From the IMG/VR virus record IMGVR_UViG_3300025012_000095, positions 1-60,941 of that record: DNA of 60,941 nt; one strand, written 5' to 3'. Shown in pieces: positions 51,112 through 58,713 of the stretch (positions are counted from its first letter, which is position 1; every line of letters begins with the position of its first letter). Made by a program: the position numbers and the translations under genes. The notes under the pieces are model-generated. The model saw only the letters and a program-made list of their open reading frames with translations. It made no database searches and had not been told where the DNA came from. This DNA comes from a virus.

Positions 51112-51204
51112 GTAGAACCCCTGTTCATAGGCCATTGTGCCTATGCCAGTATAGGCCATATGGCCGATGCGGAGTGTCAAGGGCCATGGTAGACTCTATA
51201 CCAG
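51112..51204 (+). repeat. Promoter-bearing dispersed repeat, copy A
   Basis: Shares most bases with 59096-59186 and its centre with 56050-56100. It contains a hairpin (CATAGGC ... GCCTATG, 51125-51144), the palindrome GGCCATATGGCC (51154-51165) followed by GATGC, and the promoter below. Confidence 0.7.
51174..51202 (+). promoter_or_regulatory. Promoter of the 51-kb small-gene operon
   Basis: GTGTCA (51174-51179), 17 bases, TATACC (51197-51202). A TAGACT at 51190 is an alternative -10. The palindrome lies 9 bases before the -35 box, a position suited to an activator. Confidence 0.55.
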
Positions 51205-51255
51205 ATCGACGCTCGATACGCCAAGCGACACTCACTAAGGAGGCTACGCACGACA

Positions 51256-51495
51256 ATGACGACAGGGACAAGCCGCATCATGGCGGGGTTGGCGAAAGTG
51301 GCGAAAGTAAGGGACGCAATTGGCATCGATGTGCCTGTGTACACGTCGATCCGGACCACGGAGCGTAAGCCGGAGAGTATGCTGGACGCGATCTTTGGTC
51401 CACCCACGGAGACGACGATCACAACGTACTATGTGTCGATGCACAATGGGCAGCTCGCGCAGCATGAGACAACCCAGACACTCCAGACACTATAA
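51256..51495 (+). CDS. Hypothetical protein
   Basis: 79 residues from ATG 51256, with AAGGAGGCTACG upstream. A basic helical N-terminus, then a Thr-rich strand region (TETTITTYYVSMHNG). Function unknown; first gene of its operon. Confidence 0.55.
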   Translation: MTTGTSRIMAGLAKVAKVRDAIGIDVPVYTSIRTTERKPESMLDAIFGPPTETTITTYYVSMHNGQLAQHETTQTLQTL

Positions 51496-51506
51496 CGACA
51501 GGTACC

Positions 51507-51533
51507 ACAGCCTCACCATTCTGGTGGGGCTGT
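51507..51533 (+). terminator. Hairpin between small genes
   Basis: Twelve-base arms (ACAGCCTCACCA and its near complement, one G-U pair) around a 3-base loop. No T-run, so it could be a weak terminator or a processing signal. Confidence 0.4.
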
Positions 51534-51555
51534 ATCTTGCCAGGAGGGATCGACG

Positions 51556-51816
51556 ATGGTTAGCAAAGAAAGAGCTCGGCGTGACTCGGCCTTGCGCGTC
51601 GCCACTACGTACGCGCAATCAGGAGACGTGGACGGGGTGCTGACCTGGTTGCACGTTGCTGGCCAGCATATGAAAGTGGAGGGAACGAGCCATCGACGAT
51701 TGTGGCATATGCTGGCCAACGCAAACAACTCCGGGCGACACGCACGGATCGAGGCCATGTTTCTCGAACACCAAGCGCGCATACGCGCAAGAGGAGAGTG
51801 TAACAATGGTTATTAG
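51556..51816 (+). CDS. Hypothetical helical protein
   Basis: 86 residues, ATG 51556 with CCAGGAGGGATC. Helical repeat-like (VDGVLTWLHVAGQHM, HARIEAMFLEHQARI), resembling a tetratricopeptide-type pair. Function unknown. Confidence 0.5.
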   Translation: MVSKERARRDSALRVATTYAQSGDVDGVLTWLHVAGQHMKVEGTSHRRLWHMLANANNSGRHARIEAMFLEHQARIRARGECNNGY

Positions 51817-52003
51817 GGTTTCGGCCGATACCATGACGGAGATCATGGCGTTGCTCGCGCAAGATGAACTCGTAGGTCTGTGCCGAGCCTGTGGCGAAAT
51901 TGCGTACGACGTGGACTCGGATGCGTTTGGCGACGAATGCGAAATGTGCGGCCAGCGCGCAGTTGACGGCGCCGAGGGGCTTTTGCTGGGCATTTCGCTA
52001 TGA
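51806..52003 (+). CDS. Small zinc-ribbon protein
   Basis: 65 residues from ATG 51806, overlapping the previous gene. LCRACGEIAY ... CEMCGQRA is a four-Cys ribbon; very acidic. Function unknown. Confidence 0.55.
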   Translation: MVIRVSADTMTEIMALLAQDELVGLCRACGEIAYDVDSDAFGDECEMCGQRAVDGAEGLLLGISL

Positions 52004-52254
52004 ACCTGCCCAACACGTGCCGCATCGTGATCCTTCCGCATACTGATGTGGGCGCCGTAACGGTCAACCAGTGGCGCAAGATCACGTGGTTGGCAACCAG
52101 ACCGATGGACTGCGCTCGGCCGGACCTGGCTACGCTACAGTTGTATGGTTCTAACGATTGCGGTCCGGGCTGGCTGGCATTCGAGATGAACTTTGGCAAC
52201 GGTGGCCATTCGCTCTGTGGTGGCATTGCGCCGAATGGCGATAGTCACACGTAA
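52000..52254 (+). CDS. Hypothetical protein
   Basis: 84 residues, ATGA-coupled. Alternating strand pattern with three Cys; no match recognised. Confidence 0.5.
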   Translation: MNLPNTCRIVILPHTDVGAVTVNQWRKITWLATRPMDCARPDLATLQLYGSNDCGPGWLAFEMNFGNGGHSLCGGIAPNGDSHT

Positions 52255-52259
52255 CCCTG

Positions 52260-52311
52260 CCATAGCAGGCGCCTAGCGTGCGACGGTGACCACGCTAGGC
52301 GTCTGCTATGG
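52260..52311. terminator. Long inverted repeat
   Basis: Arms of 21 bases (52260-52280 and 52291-52311) with a single mismatch and a 10-base loop. No T-run follows. It may stop transcription, protect RNA, or be a protein-binding site; the CGCCTAGCG core recurs nearby. Confidence 0.5.
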
Positions 52312-52357
52312 CCGTGCTACGACCTGGCGGGCCTATATAGGGGCAACGGAGGGACAA

Positions 52358-52978
52358 ATGGGAACACGGCATTGGAGTAACGGGCAGCTCGACCTAGCGC
52401 TCGTCAAAAGAGCGCTGGCGACCAGTGTCGGGCGCGCACAGCCCGACAGACTCATAATCGAGCCGGACGTCGGTGGTGGTGGTGGTGCCTGGTATGCGAA
52501 CGGCTTCTGTGCATACCGCATCTACGATGCAACCATGCAACTACAGTTGACCGCTTTTTTCACGGCCAAGTCAGGCTGTCGCGTCATTACTGACGGGGCC
52601 CCAACGGCCACGCGGCTTGCATCGTTGCATTATCCCGTTGACGCGACGGAGGCAAATCTACTACCGTGGTCGTCCTGGACGCACGATGGGAGGATCCATG
52701 GTGGTTCGACGGTGCGTGTGTTCACGCGGCCAGACGGCCAGCTAGTGGCCTTCAATGATGCGTTCGTACGGCCGATGCAAGAGCTTGGCTGGTTGCTGTA
52801 CCTGGCCAGCAATCGCCACCCACTGCTCGCTGTTGCGGGAGAGCAGGTTATGGCGCTGGCTATGCCGATGGTCTGGGACCACGACAGCCTGTCGCCATTG
52901 CCAGGCGTAGTGGTACCATCGGCAGTGCCCAGCGAAGCGGCGCCTGTGCACGCTGTGCACGCTGGGCACAACGCCTAG
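52358..52978 (+). CDS. Hypothetical protein
   Basis: 206 residues from ATG 52358 with ACGGAGGGACAA; the frame is open upstream through the inverted repeat, but those starts lack ribosome sites. Gly-rich loop (GGGGG) near 40 and a C-terminal Val/Ala/His tail with a repeated VHAVHAGH. No recognised domain. Confidence 0.55.
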   Translation: MGTRHWSNGQLDLALVKRALATSVGRAQPDRLIIEPDVGGGGGAWYANGFCAYRIYDATMQLQLTAFFTAKSGCRVITDGAPTATRLASLHYPVDATEANLLPWSSWTHDGRIHGGSTVRVFTRPDGQLVAFNDAFVRPMQELGWLLYLASNRHPLLAVAGEQVMALAMPMVWDHDSLSPLPGVVVPSAVPSEAAPVHAVHAGHNA

Positions 52979-53014
52979 TGGCACACGGCCCAACTGAGAC
53001 GCTAGGCGATCGTT

Positions 53015-53060
53015 GGGAGCGCAACCCCTGGAGAGGTCTCCGGGGGTTGCGCTCCCTTTC
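53015..53060 (+). terminator. Rho-independent terminator
   Basis: GGGAGCGCAACCCC pairs with GGGGTTGCGCTCCC around a loop that itself contains a small palindrome, and is followed by TTTC. Ends the operon of the gene at 52358. Confidence 0.75.
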
Positions 53061-53532
53061 GTTGTGTGCCAGGCAAGGCACGAGCATAGGCGTTGGCGCC
53101 TATGCTCCTAGCGCGAATCCTGGCACGTTGTGAGGCAGTCTACGCGGCGGGTTTGGCGCTGGGCACGCTACCACGCGCGCTAAGGGCCGTCGCTGGCCAG
53201 GCTGTACGCAACTAACGCATGTTCCATAGCGTGCGTGGTAGCGGTTTGTAGGGGACGACAGGCCTAGGGACAAGCCGGACGGGGATCCCGAGCTGACGGT
53301 CAGCGGGCAGGGAACGCATGTTCCATAGAACACATATTCTATGATGCGGCCGCAGAACATGCGAGCCATAGAACAGGCGTGCTTTCATAGTTAGGCCAGG
53401 CTAACAACAAGTTTAGGCCAGGCTAAAAATAACCAGGGCTGGCCCGGTGCTCAAAAAGGCCGTTTTTGCCTTAATAATCGCCTTAATGAGGGCTTCCCCA
53501 AAAAAACGTTTCTTATGCTACTCGATTATCTA
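53061..53532. other. Gene-free regulatory region, right
   Basis: No convincing gene. It holds a perfect 11-base-arm hairpin (53082-53107), two copies of AACGCATGTTCCATAG (53214-53229, 53313-53328), a CATAGAA/TTCTATG palindrome (53324-53343), and two TTAGGCCAGGCTAA iterons (53391-53404, 53413-53426) followed by an AT-rich stretch. Candidate origin or control region. Confidence 0.5.
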
Positions 53533-53562
53533 TTGACAGGCGACAAGCCGTTATGGTAGACT
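53533..53562 (+). promoter_or_regulatory. Sigma-70-type promoter for the right small-gene operon
   Basis: TTGACA (53533-53538), an 18-base spacer ending TTATGG, and TAGACT (53557-53562). The last nine bases are the same as in the promoter at 45164. Confidence 0.8.
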
Positions 53563-53598
53563 CGTGTCAAGTTCTTAGCACATAGAAAGGGGCGGCCG

Positions 53599-53886
53599 AT
53601 GGTACGAATGGAATCAGCGTTAAGAGTGCGGGGAGCAACGGCTATCGAGTATCCTTCGGGTCGTTGGGGATTTGCGGGGGCAGTTCCGGGCCGTTTGGCG
53701 TTCGTGCGCCAGGATGGAACAGAGCCGACGGCCGAAGAGATCGACGGCGCGCGGCAGTTTGGAGCGAGCATTGTCGGGCTACGCTTGCGGACCTGGGCGA
53801 CGGAAGCGGAGGCTAAGGAGGCGGAGATCCTCGAACGGGCACCGATTGAAGCGGACTACTACCGGGCCAGCGGTGACAACCAATGA
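53599..53886 (+). CDS. Hypothetical protein
   Basis: 95 residues from ATG 53599 after AGAAAGGGGCGG. Strand-rich middle then a charged helix with EAEAKEAEI. No family recognised; first gene behind the promoter at 53533. Confidence 0.55.
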   Translation: MVRMESALRVRGATAIEYPSGRWGFAGAVPGRLAFVRQDGTEPTAEEIDGARQFGASIVGLRLRTWATEAEAKEAEILERAPIEADYYRASGDNQ

Positions 53887-54110
53887 GCGACAGTGAGGGA
53901 GGGCGGCGAGCACGGACTACGGCGGAGTGGGCGGCCATAAGTCACTGGCTTATGTTCGGGGCCTTGACTTATGTAAGGCAATCCGGGGACAAGTGGCTAG
54001 CTGAGTACCCGACTGCCCTAGGAGAACCAACCACGGAGTGGTGGACGGAAGCGGGGGCAGAAGCAGAGGTAAGGCGGTTCCTGAAGCAACTTGCGCGCGA
54101 CACACTCTAA
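53883..54110 (+). CDS. Hypothetical protein
   Basis: 75 residues, ATGA-coupled. Contains WLAEYPTALGEPTTEWWTE and a helical end; no known domain. Confidence 0.5.
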   Translation: MSDSEGGRRARTTAEWAAISHWLMFGALTYVRQSGDKWLAEYPTALGEPTTEWWTEAGAEAEVRRFLKQLARDTL

Positions 54111-54121
54111 GGGGGTGAACC

Positions 54122-54391
54122 ATGAGGCATCTATCGCTGGTCAAGGCACTCACGAGGGCTGGCATTGAAGTCAAGGAACACCAGCTGTGTGGGCCGAATG
54201 GCGAACCGCGCGGATCACAATACTCCGCCGCGGGGGGCGGGTATATCGCCCGGTGGTACGTTCAGGGAGTCAGGGGTAAGCCGGGCACCTTTGACGCCAT
54301 AGCGGTGAGTGTGGGCCGCGACGGGCCGGGCTATTCCGAGTCCTACACGCGCCGGCTAGCGTCCGTTGTGGGCGCACTGGCAGGAAAGTAA
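54122..54391 (+). CDS. Hypothetical protein
   Basis: 89 residues, ATG 54122 behind AAGGGGGTG. Basic, with a Gly-rich turn followed by strands (GGGYIARWYVQGV), like a small double-strand-binding or ubiquitin-like fold, but not assignable. Confidence 0.5.
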   Translation: MRHLSLVKALTRAGIEVKEHQLCGPNGEPRGSQYSAAGGGYIARWYVQGVRGKPGTFDAIAVSVGRDGPGYSESYTRRLASVVGALAGK

Positions 54392-54612
54392 TGGACGTCA
54401 AGCCGACAGCGCTGCACGCGTATGAGGTGACGTATAACGACGGGGGGGACGGGGATAGAACAGCTATCCGGTTCGGTGAGACGGCGTGGCACGCGGCCAA
54501 GGGGCTCACAGCGGGGGGTGGCGGGTATCCTTTTCCCCTGACGATAATAGACGTGCGGCGCCTTAGCGCTGCTGAGCGGGGCGGGCTGACGAGTTGGGAT
54601 ATAACATCATGA
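54391..54612 (+). CDS. Hypothetical protein
   Basis: 73 residues, ATG sharing a base with the previous stop. A DGGDGDRTAIRFGETAWHAAK loop-helix stretch is the only feature. Function unknown. Confidence 0.5.
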   Translation: MDVKPTALHAYEVTYNDGGDGDRTAIRFGETAWHAAKGLTAGGGGYPFPLTIIDVRRLSAAERGGLTSWDITS

Positions 54613-55028
54613 GTGAGCGCATGACGGATCGTCGAGGCTTCGAGGTGGCGACGTGTTCCCGGTGCGCCGGCACCGGGAGGCATAGTTACTGTCAGCAGTA
54701 TGGAGACACCTGCTTCAAGTGCGGCGGGACGGGCCGCACTCACACAAAGCGAGGGGAGGCCGCGCTTCTCTACTTTCGGGATAGCCGGCGGGTACCCGTG
54801 TGCAGTCTGAAGGAGGGTGACAAGTGGTTCCGCAAGGGGGTACCGGGTTACACAAGCGGCAAGTGGGCTACGGTAACGATTGACGACGTGATAGAATTTG
54901 CGAGCAACGTCGGCCGCGTGGTGAAGATCGAAGGGCCGACACTATATCAACAGCGGCTTGCGGCGGCACTGGCATATCAAGAGACGCTAACTATGGCCGG
55001 GACGGTCCGAAAGCGGGTGAGGGCGTGA
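54609..55028 (+). CDS. DnaJ-type zinc-finger protein
   Basis: 139 residues from ATG 54609 (ATGA overlap). CSRCAGTGR and CFKCGGTGR are two C-x2-C-x-G-x-G motifs of the DnaJ central zinc finger. The rest is a mixed alpha/beta domain. J-domain absent, so it is not a co-chaperone by itself; such modules are common in small phage proteins. Confidence 0.6.
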   Translation: MSERMTDRRGFEVATCSRCAGTGRHSYCQQYGDTCFKCGGTGRTHTKRGEAALLYFRDSRRVPVCSLKEGDKWFRKGVPGYTSGKWATVTIDDVIEFASNVGRVVKIEGPTLYQQRLAAALAYQETLTMAGTVRKRVRA

Positions 55029-55231
55029 GGCATTACTGCATATTCACGAGCGCGAACGCGGGGCCTCCCGACGAGATGGGGCGGGAGGCCGACGTATGGA
55101 AATGCATCTTTGACGGGACGGCAAGGGTGGTGGACGTACGGCGAGCTGCACGCACCATGGCAGCTTGCGGGCTACGGGTACGGGCTTTCGTGGAGAGAAG
55201 CGATCAGGGGTACATGGTCCTAGACCTATGA
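55025..55231 (+). CDS. Hypothetical protein
   Basis: 68 residues from GTG 55025, overlapping both neighbours. Small alpha/beta protein with Cys; no match. Confidence 0.45.
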   Translation: MRHYCIFTSANAGPPDEMGREADVWKCIFDGTARVVDVRRAARTMAACGLRVRAFVERSDQGYMVLDL

Positions 55232-55515
55232 CTCACTTCTATGCAGGCACCAGCTATCCCACACGACGAGCGATGATACTCGCGCAGGTTGACGATTGGT
55301 TGACGGGCGACGGATGGCATAACGAGGGGTTTATCCTCAGCTACCTGGGGGAGTGTACAGATCGGGAGATCGACGCTCACATGCTTACGGCACGGTGGGC
55401 TATAGGGAGACGGAACGAGAGTGGTTACGATGGGTCCGAAGGGGAGAGACGGGAGGCTATTGCGGTACTTAGAGCCGGGTATACCGGCGGGAAGGGGGTA
55501 ACATGGAGGATGTAG
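55228..55515 (+). CDS. Hypothetical protein
   Basis: 95 residues, ATGA-coupled. TRRAMILAQVDDWLTGDGWH, GECTDREIDAHMLTARWAI suggest a winged-helix-like helical protein. Possible small regulator; low certainty. Confidence 0.5.
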   Translation: MTHFYAGTSYPTRRAMILAQVDDWLTGDGWHNEGFILSYLGECTDREIDAHMLTARWAIGRRNESGYDGSEGERREAIAVLRAGYTGGKGVTWRM

Positions 55516-55772
55516 TGGGGGCGGCGCCATTGGTTCACGGGAACGGTACGTCACTAGACACTCTCACGGAGCAGCTACGGGGGGCCATCGACGCGGGAAG
55601 GGCGGCTCTCGAGGCGCTACACAACACGCACCCCAACGGCCGGGACTACTACCCCGAACCGGGCCGGTGGAATCGGGCAGTGGGGCTATACGAGGAACGC
55701 GCGGCGGCGCTGACGGGAGTTCTCGACTCTCTCATGGCGGAGTGGGAATACCTGGAGGACACCTACCGATGA
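55503..55772 (+). CDS. Hypothetical helical protein
   Basis: 89 residues from ATG 55503 with AAGGGGGTAAC. Two helices with a DYYPEPGRWNRAVGLYEERA middle. No known family. Confidence 0.5.
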   Translation: MEDVVGAAPLVHGNGTSLDTLTEQLRGAIDAGRAALEALHNTHPNGRDYYPEPGRWNRAVGLYEERAAALTGVLDSLMAEWEYLEDTYR

Positions 55773-56044
55773 GCGGGGCCAAAGCTCGCGTATGGTGGCT
55801 TCACTATCCCGGCCTGGGCTACGCGATAACGTTCCACTTCTCTAAGCCCGTTGGGGAGCGGGAGGTGCGCGCCGATGCTCGTGGCTACTTCCGCGTCAGG
55901 AAACTTCCCAATGAGACGGCGGTCGGGGAAGTGGTAGCAGCGGAAGAGATCGAGGCATCGGCGGCGAGGCTAGCGCGCGCCTGGGCGACGGGGAGCCTAA
56001 GGCGATTGGGGTGTTACACGTACACAATCGAGAGACTGCCATAG
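55769..56044 (+). CDS. Hypothetical protein
   Basis: 91 residues from ATG 55769, coupled to the previous gene. Strand-rich N-terminus (ARVWWLHYPGLGYAITF) and a helical end. Last gene before the repeat-bearing gap at 56045. Confidence 0.5.
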   Translation: MSGAKARVWWLHYPGLGYAITFHFSKPVGEREVRADARGYFRVRKLPNETAVGEVVAAEEIEASAARLARAWATGSLRRLGCYTYTIERLP

Positions 56045-56049
56045 AACAT

Positions 56050-56100
56050 ACGTACATAGGCCAAATGGCCGATGCGTGGAGTCAAGCGAGTCTGATATCA
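56050..56100 (+). repeat. Dispersed repeat, diverged copy B
   Basis: Contains GGCCAAATGGCC (56059-56070) followed by GATGCG and GAGTCAAG, matching the centre of the repeats at 51112 and 59096. A clear promoter with correct spacing is not seen here, although a gene starts at 56158. Confidence 0.5.
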
Positions 56101-56157
56101 TGAGGGTCGATCAGCAGCCACGCAGGAGAGCGCTAAGGCGCTCGGGAAGGGGGAAAC

Positions 56158-56712
56158 ATGGGAACACGAGCTGACTTCTACGTTGGGGTGGGCGAGGGCG
56201 CGGAGTGGCTGGGCAGTGTCGCATGGGATGGATACCAGTGGGCCGAAAGCCCAGACGGCGGGCTAATGGCTACCCGATCTGTAGAGGAGTGGCGGCAGGT
56301 CGTCTCGAGACTCCTCGAACGAGACGACGCCTGCACTCCCGCTCTCGGTTGGCCGTGGCCGTGGAATGATAGCACCGGGACCGACTACGCCTACGCCTGG
56401 CACAACGGCAAGCCGCTAGCGGTACAGTGGGGGGAGGGTTACGAGTGGCCAGATATGTCAGGGGTGCGGGAAGTGGCATTTGACGGTCGGTCGGGGCTTA
56501 CTTTGACAACCAGCGATGGAAATCTGCCCTCCGAGGTTGAACATGCGAGTACTCGGCTGGATCGTGCAATGGCTGCCAAGCGCAACTACGAACGCGAGCT
56601 CGATTATGCCGGCTGGGGAGACCCACATTACTGCACGCGGATGGATGCACTACTCCGCGAGATTCGGGCGGCGCGTAAGGCGCTGACGGCTGCCCTCTAC
56701 GAAGCACAGTAG
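56158..56712 (+). CDS. Conserved phage protein of the MGTRADFY type
   Basis: 184 residues from ATG 56158 with GGAAGGGGGAAAC. It starts MGTRADFYVGVGEGAEWLGS and continues AWDGYQW, a start shared by a phage protein family of unknown function. The C-terminus is helical and charged. Confidence 0.6.
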   Translation: MGTRADFYVGVGEGAEWLGSVAWDGYQWAESPDGGLMATRSVEEWRQVVSRLLERDDACTPALGWPWPWNDSTGTDYAYAWHNGKPLAVQWGEGYEWPDMSGVREVAFDGRSGLTLTTSDGNLPSEVEHASTRLDRAMAAKRNYERELDYAGWGDPHYCTRMDALLREIRAARKALTAALYEAQ

Positions 56713-56800
56713 CGGACAGCCGTACCGGCCCGGACCCACGTCCGAGCCGGCGGGCTGGGCGATACTCGCACAGCACCGCGAGAGGGAGGGAAGGCAGACG

Positions 56801-57151
56801 ATGGATGAGATGGCAGTGCGAAAGGCGATGGACACCCTGCGGCTAGGTTGGCTTTCACGGAACTCCGACTACTGCCGCGACTGCGCGGGCGTCGGGATAG
56901 TAACGTCTCGCGAGAATCAGGCGCCGCTCGGTAGCGGGTTGAACTGGGCGGAGACGTCTGTCGAGCCATGCGAGGAATGCGTTGGCGGGGGGAAGTGCCC
57001 GACGTGTGGAAACCCGCTTTTGACCGACCCCGCCGGCCAACCGATCGAGGGCTTCAAAGGCGACGGTCGCATCAGCTGTATAGTGGGTCACGTGTCGATA
57101 GATGGTTGGGCATTCGCGGGCTGCCCGCCGACATACGAAGAGCTCTACTAG
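56801..57151 (+). CDS. Zinc-binding protein
   Basis: 116 residues. YCRDCAGVG, PCEECVGGGKCPTCGNP give three Cys pairs of DnaJ/ribbon type, then a folded end with WAFAGCPP. Function unknown. Confidence 0.55.
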   Translation: MDEMAVRKAMDTLRLGWLSRNSDYCRDCAGVGIVTSRENQAPLGSGLNWAETSVEPCEECVGGGKCPTCGNPLLTDPAGQPIEGFKGDGRISCIVGHVSIDGWAFAGCPPTYEELY

Positions 57152-57159
57152 GGGGAATC

Positions 57160-57786
57160 ATGACAACGAGAGAACGCAAGGAACGCAAGGCAGAGCGCCG
57201 CCGCGCGTGGGCCGAGAGCCGTCGTCGGCAGGCGGCAGTTGCCCGCGCGGGTGCGTCAGCGATCGCAGACGGGATCCCATTCGGGCAGCCGATCCTGGTC
57301 GGCCACCACTCCGAAGCCCACGCACGGCGGGACCAGGATCGCATACATGCGGGCTTCCGCGCGGGACACGAGCACGACCAGATGGCCCAACATCACGAGG
57401 ATCAGGCAGTCGGGATCGAGCAGCAGCTTGATAGCTCGATCTACTCAGATGATGTCGACGCGCACGAGCGGTTGCGGGAGCGCATTGCACGGCTCGAGGC
57501 CGAGCGGGATCGCGTCAAGGCGTACAACGCTTCGTGCCGGAAGGGCGCGAGGGATCTGTCGGTGCTGGACGAGGGGCAGCAGGGCAATCTGCTAAGCGTT
57601 GCACGGCACTGTCCCTACCAGCTAGGGAAGCGCGGCGAGTTTCCCGGCTACCACCTGACCAATCTGGGCGCCCGCATTCGCACGGACAAGAAGCGCCTGG
57701 CCGCGCTAGGCGAGGCGCGCACCTCAGCGGAGCGGACCTCGGCGGAGCGGGCCTACGCGAGGCGTACCTGTACGGGGCGGACATGA
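57160..57786 (+). CDS. DUF3560-like protein
   Basis: 208 residues from ATG 57160 with GGGGGAATC. A very basic N-terminal helix is followed by PFGQPILVGHHSEAHARRDQ, the core motif of DUF3560, and long charged helices. The last 25 residues are Ser/Ala/Glu/Arg repeats read out of frame from DNA that, in another frame, encodes pentapeptide repeats. The true C-terminus was probably altered by recombination. Confidence 0.6.
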   Translation: MTTRERKERKAERRRAWAESRRRQAAVARAGASAIADGIPFGQPILVGHHSEAHARRDQDRIHAGFRAGHEHDQMAQHHEDQAVGIEQQLDSSIYSDDVDAHERLRERIARLEAERDRVKAYNASCRKGARDLSVLDEGQQGNLLSVARHCPYQLGKRGEFPGYHLTNLGARIRTDKKRLAALGEARTSAERTSAERAYARRTCTGRT

Positions 57787-58043
57787 TCTGGGGCTGGGTG
57801 GGAAGGCGGTTTCTCCCCGAGCGACACGGACAGGCGTGCCGAGTCCTTGTCAGAGGAAGACCGCCTCGCCAGCGACACGTGCTGGTCGAATTCGGTGATG
57901 GGTATTGTACCCGCACAATGCAGGGGTGCCTGAGGAGGCGCAAGATGTTGAATGATGGCGATGGCGATAGTCCCAACGTTCGCCCGTCATGCCCGAGAGG
58001 AGCGGCCGGCACACACGAGGAGGCAGGCGATGATGCGAGATGA
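57783..58043 (+). CDS. Hypothetical protein
   Basis: 86 residues from ATG 57783 (ATGA overlap). VGRRFLPERHGQACRVLVRG and HVLVEFGDGYCTRT look like a small beta-barrel; the tail is acidic. The same frame upstream of this ATG encodes a few pentapeptide repeats (AHLSGADLGGAGLREAYLYG), possibly a decayed fusion. Confidence 0.5.
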   Translation: MIWGWVGRRFLPERHGQACRVLVRGRPPRQRHVLVEFGDGYCTRTMQGCLRRRKMLNDGDGDSPNVRPSCPRGAAGTHEEAGDDAR

Positions 58044-58713
58044 GTGTCTGACGATCATTGAGGCGGCTCGGGCTGCCGGGGAACAGCCGGACCTCGGCTG
58101 GGTGAACCTCGGCGGCGCGGACCTACGCGGGGCGGACCTGACCGGCGCGGACCTCGGCGGGGCGAACCTCCGCGGGGCGAACCTCGGCGGGGCGAACCTA
58201 CGCGTGGCGTACCTACGCGGGGCGTACCTACGCGAGGCCAACCTACGCGAGGCCAACCTACGCGGGGCGAACCTCGGCGGGGCTTACCTATGCGGGGCGG
58301 ACCTAACCGGCGCGGACCTACGCGAGGCGAACCTACGTGGGGCGTATCTACGTGGGGCGTATCTACGCTGGGTGTACCTACGCGAGGCCAACCTACGCGG
58401 GGCGAACCTGGCCGGGGCGGACCTACGCGAGGCGGACCTACGCGGGGCGGACCTGTACGGAGCGGACTTACGCGGAGTGAACCTACGCGGCGCGGACCTG
58501 TACGAGTCGGACCTGACCGACGCGGACCTGCGCAAGGGGAACCTCAGTTGGGCGAACCTACGCGAGGCGTACCTACGCGAGGCCAACCTACGCGAGGCAT
58601 ACCTACGCTGGGCGGACCTGCGCGGGGCTGACCTCGGCGGGGCGGACCTGACCGGGGCGATCCTGGACGGGGCGATCCTGGACGGAGAGGAGGCAGGCGA
58701 TGACACGAGATGA
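58030..58713 (+). CDS. Pentapeptide-repeat protein 1
   Basis: 227 residues from ATG 58030 with GAGGAGGCAGGCG. After an 18-residue helix (RDECLTIIEAARAAGEQ) come about 40 A(D/N)Lxx pentapeptides to the end, forming a right-handed quadrilateral beta-helix. Some such proteins (Qnr, MfpA) mimic DNA and bind gyrase; whether this one does is not known. Repeats are very similar in DNA, so copy number can change by slippage. Confidence 0.85.
   Translation: MMRDECLTIIEAARAAGEQPDLGWVNLGGADLRGADLTGADLGGANLRGANLGGANLRVAYLRGAYLREANLREANLRGANLGGAYLCGADLTGADLREANLRGAYLRGAYLRWVYLREANLRGANLAGADLREADLRGADLYGADLRGVNLRGADLYESDLTDADLRKGNLSWANLREAYLREANLREAYLRWADLRGADLGGADLTGAILDGAILDGEEAGDDTR

Noticed and set aside
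56073-56101. A promoter in the diverged repeat before 56158
   Set aside because: No pair of -35 and -10 boxes with 16-18 bases between them can be found, so only the repeat is reported.
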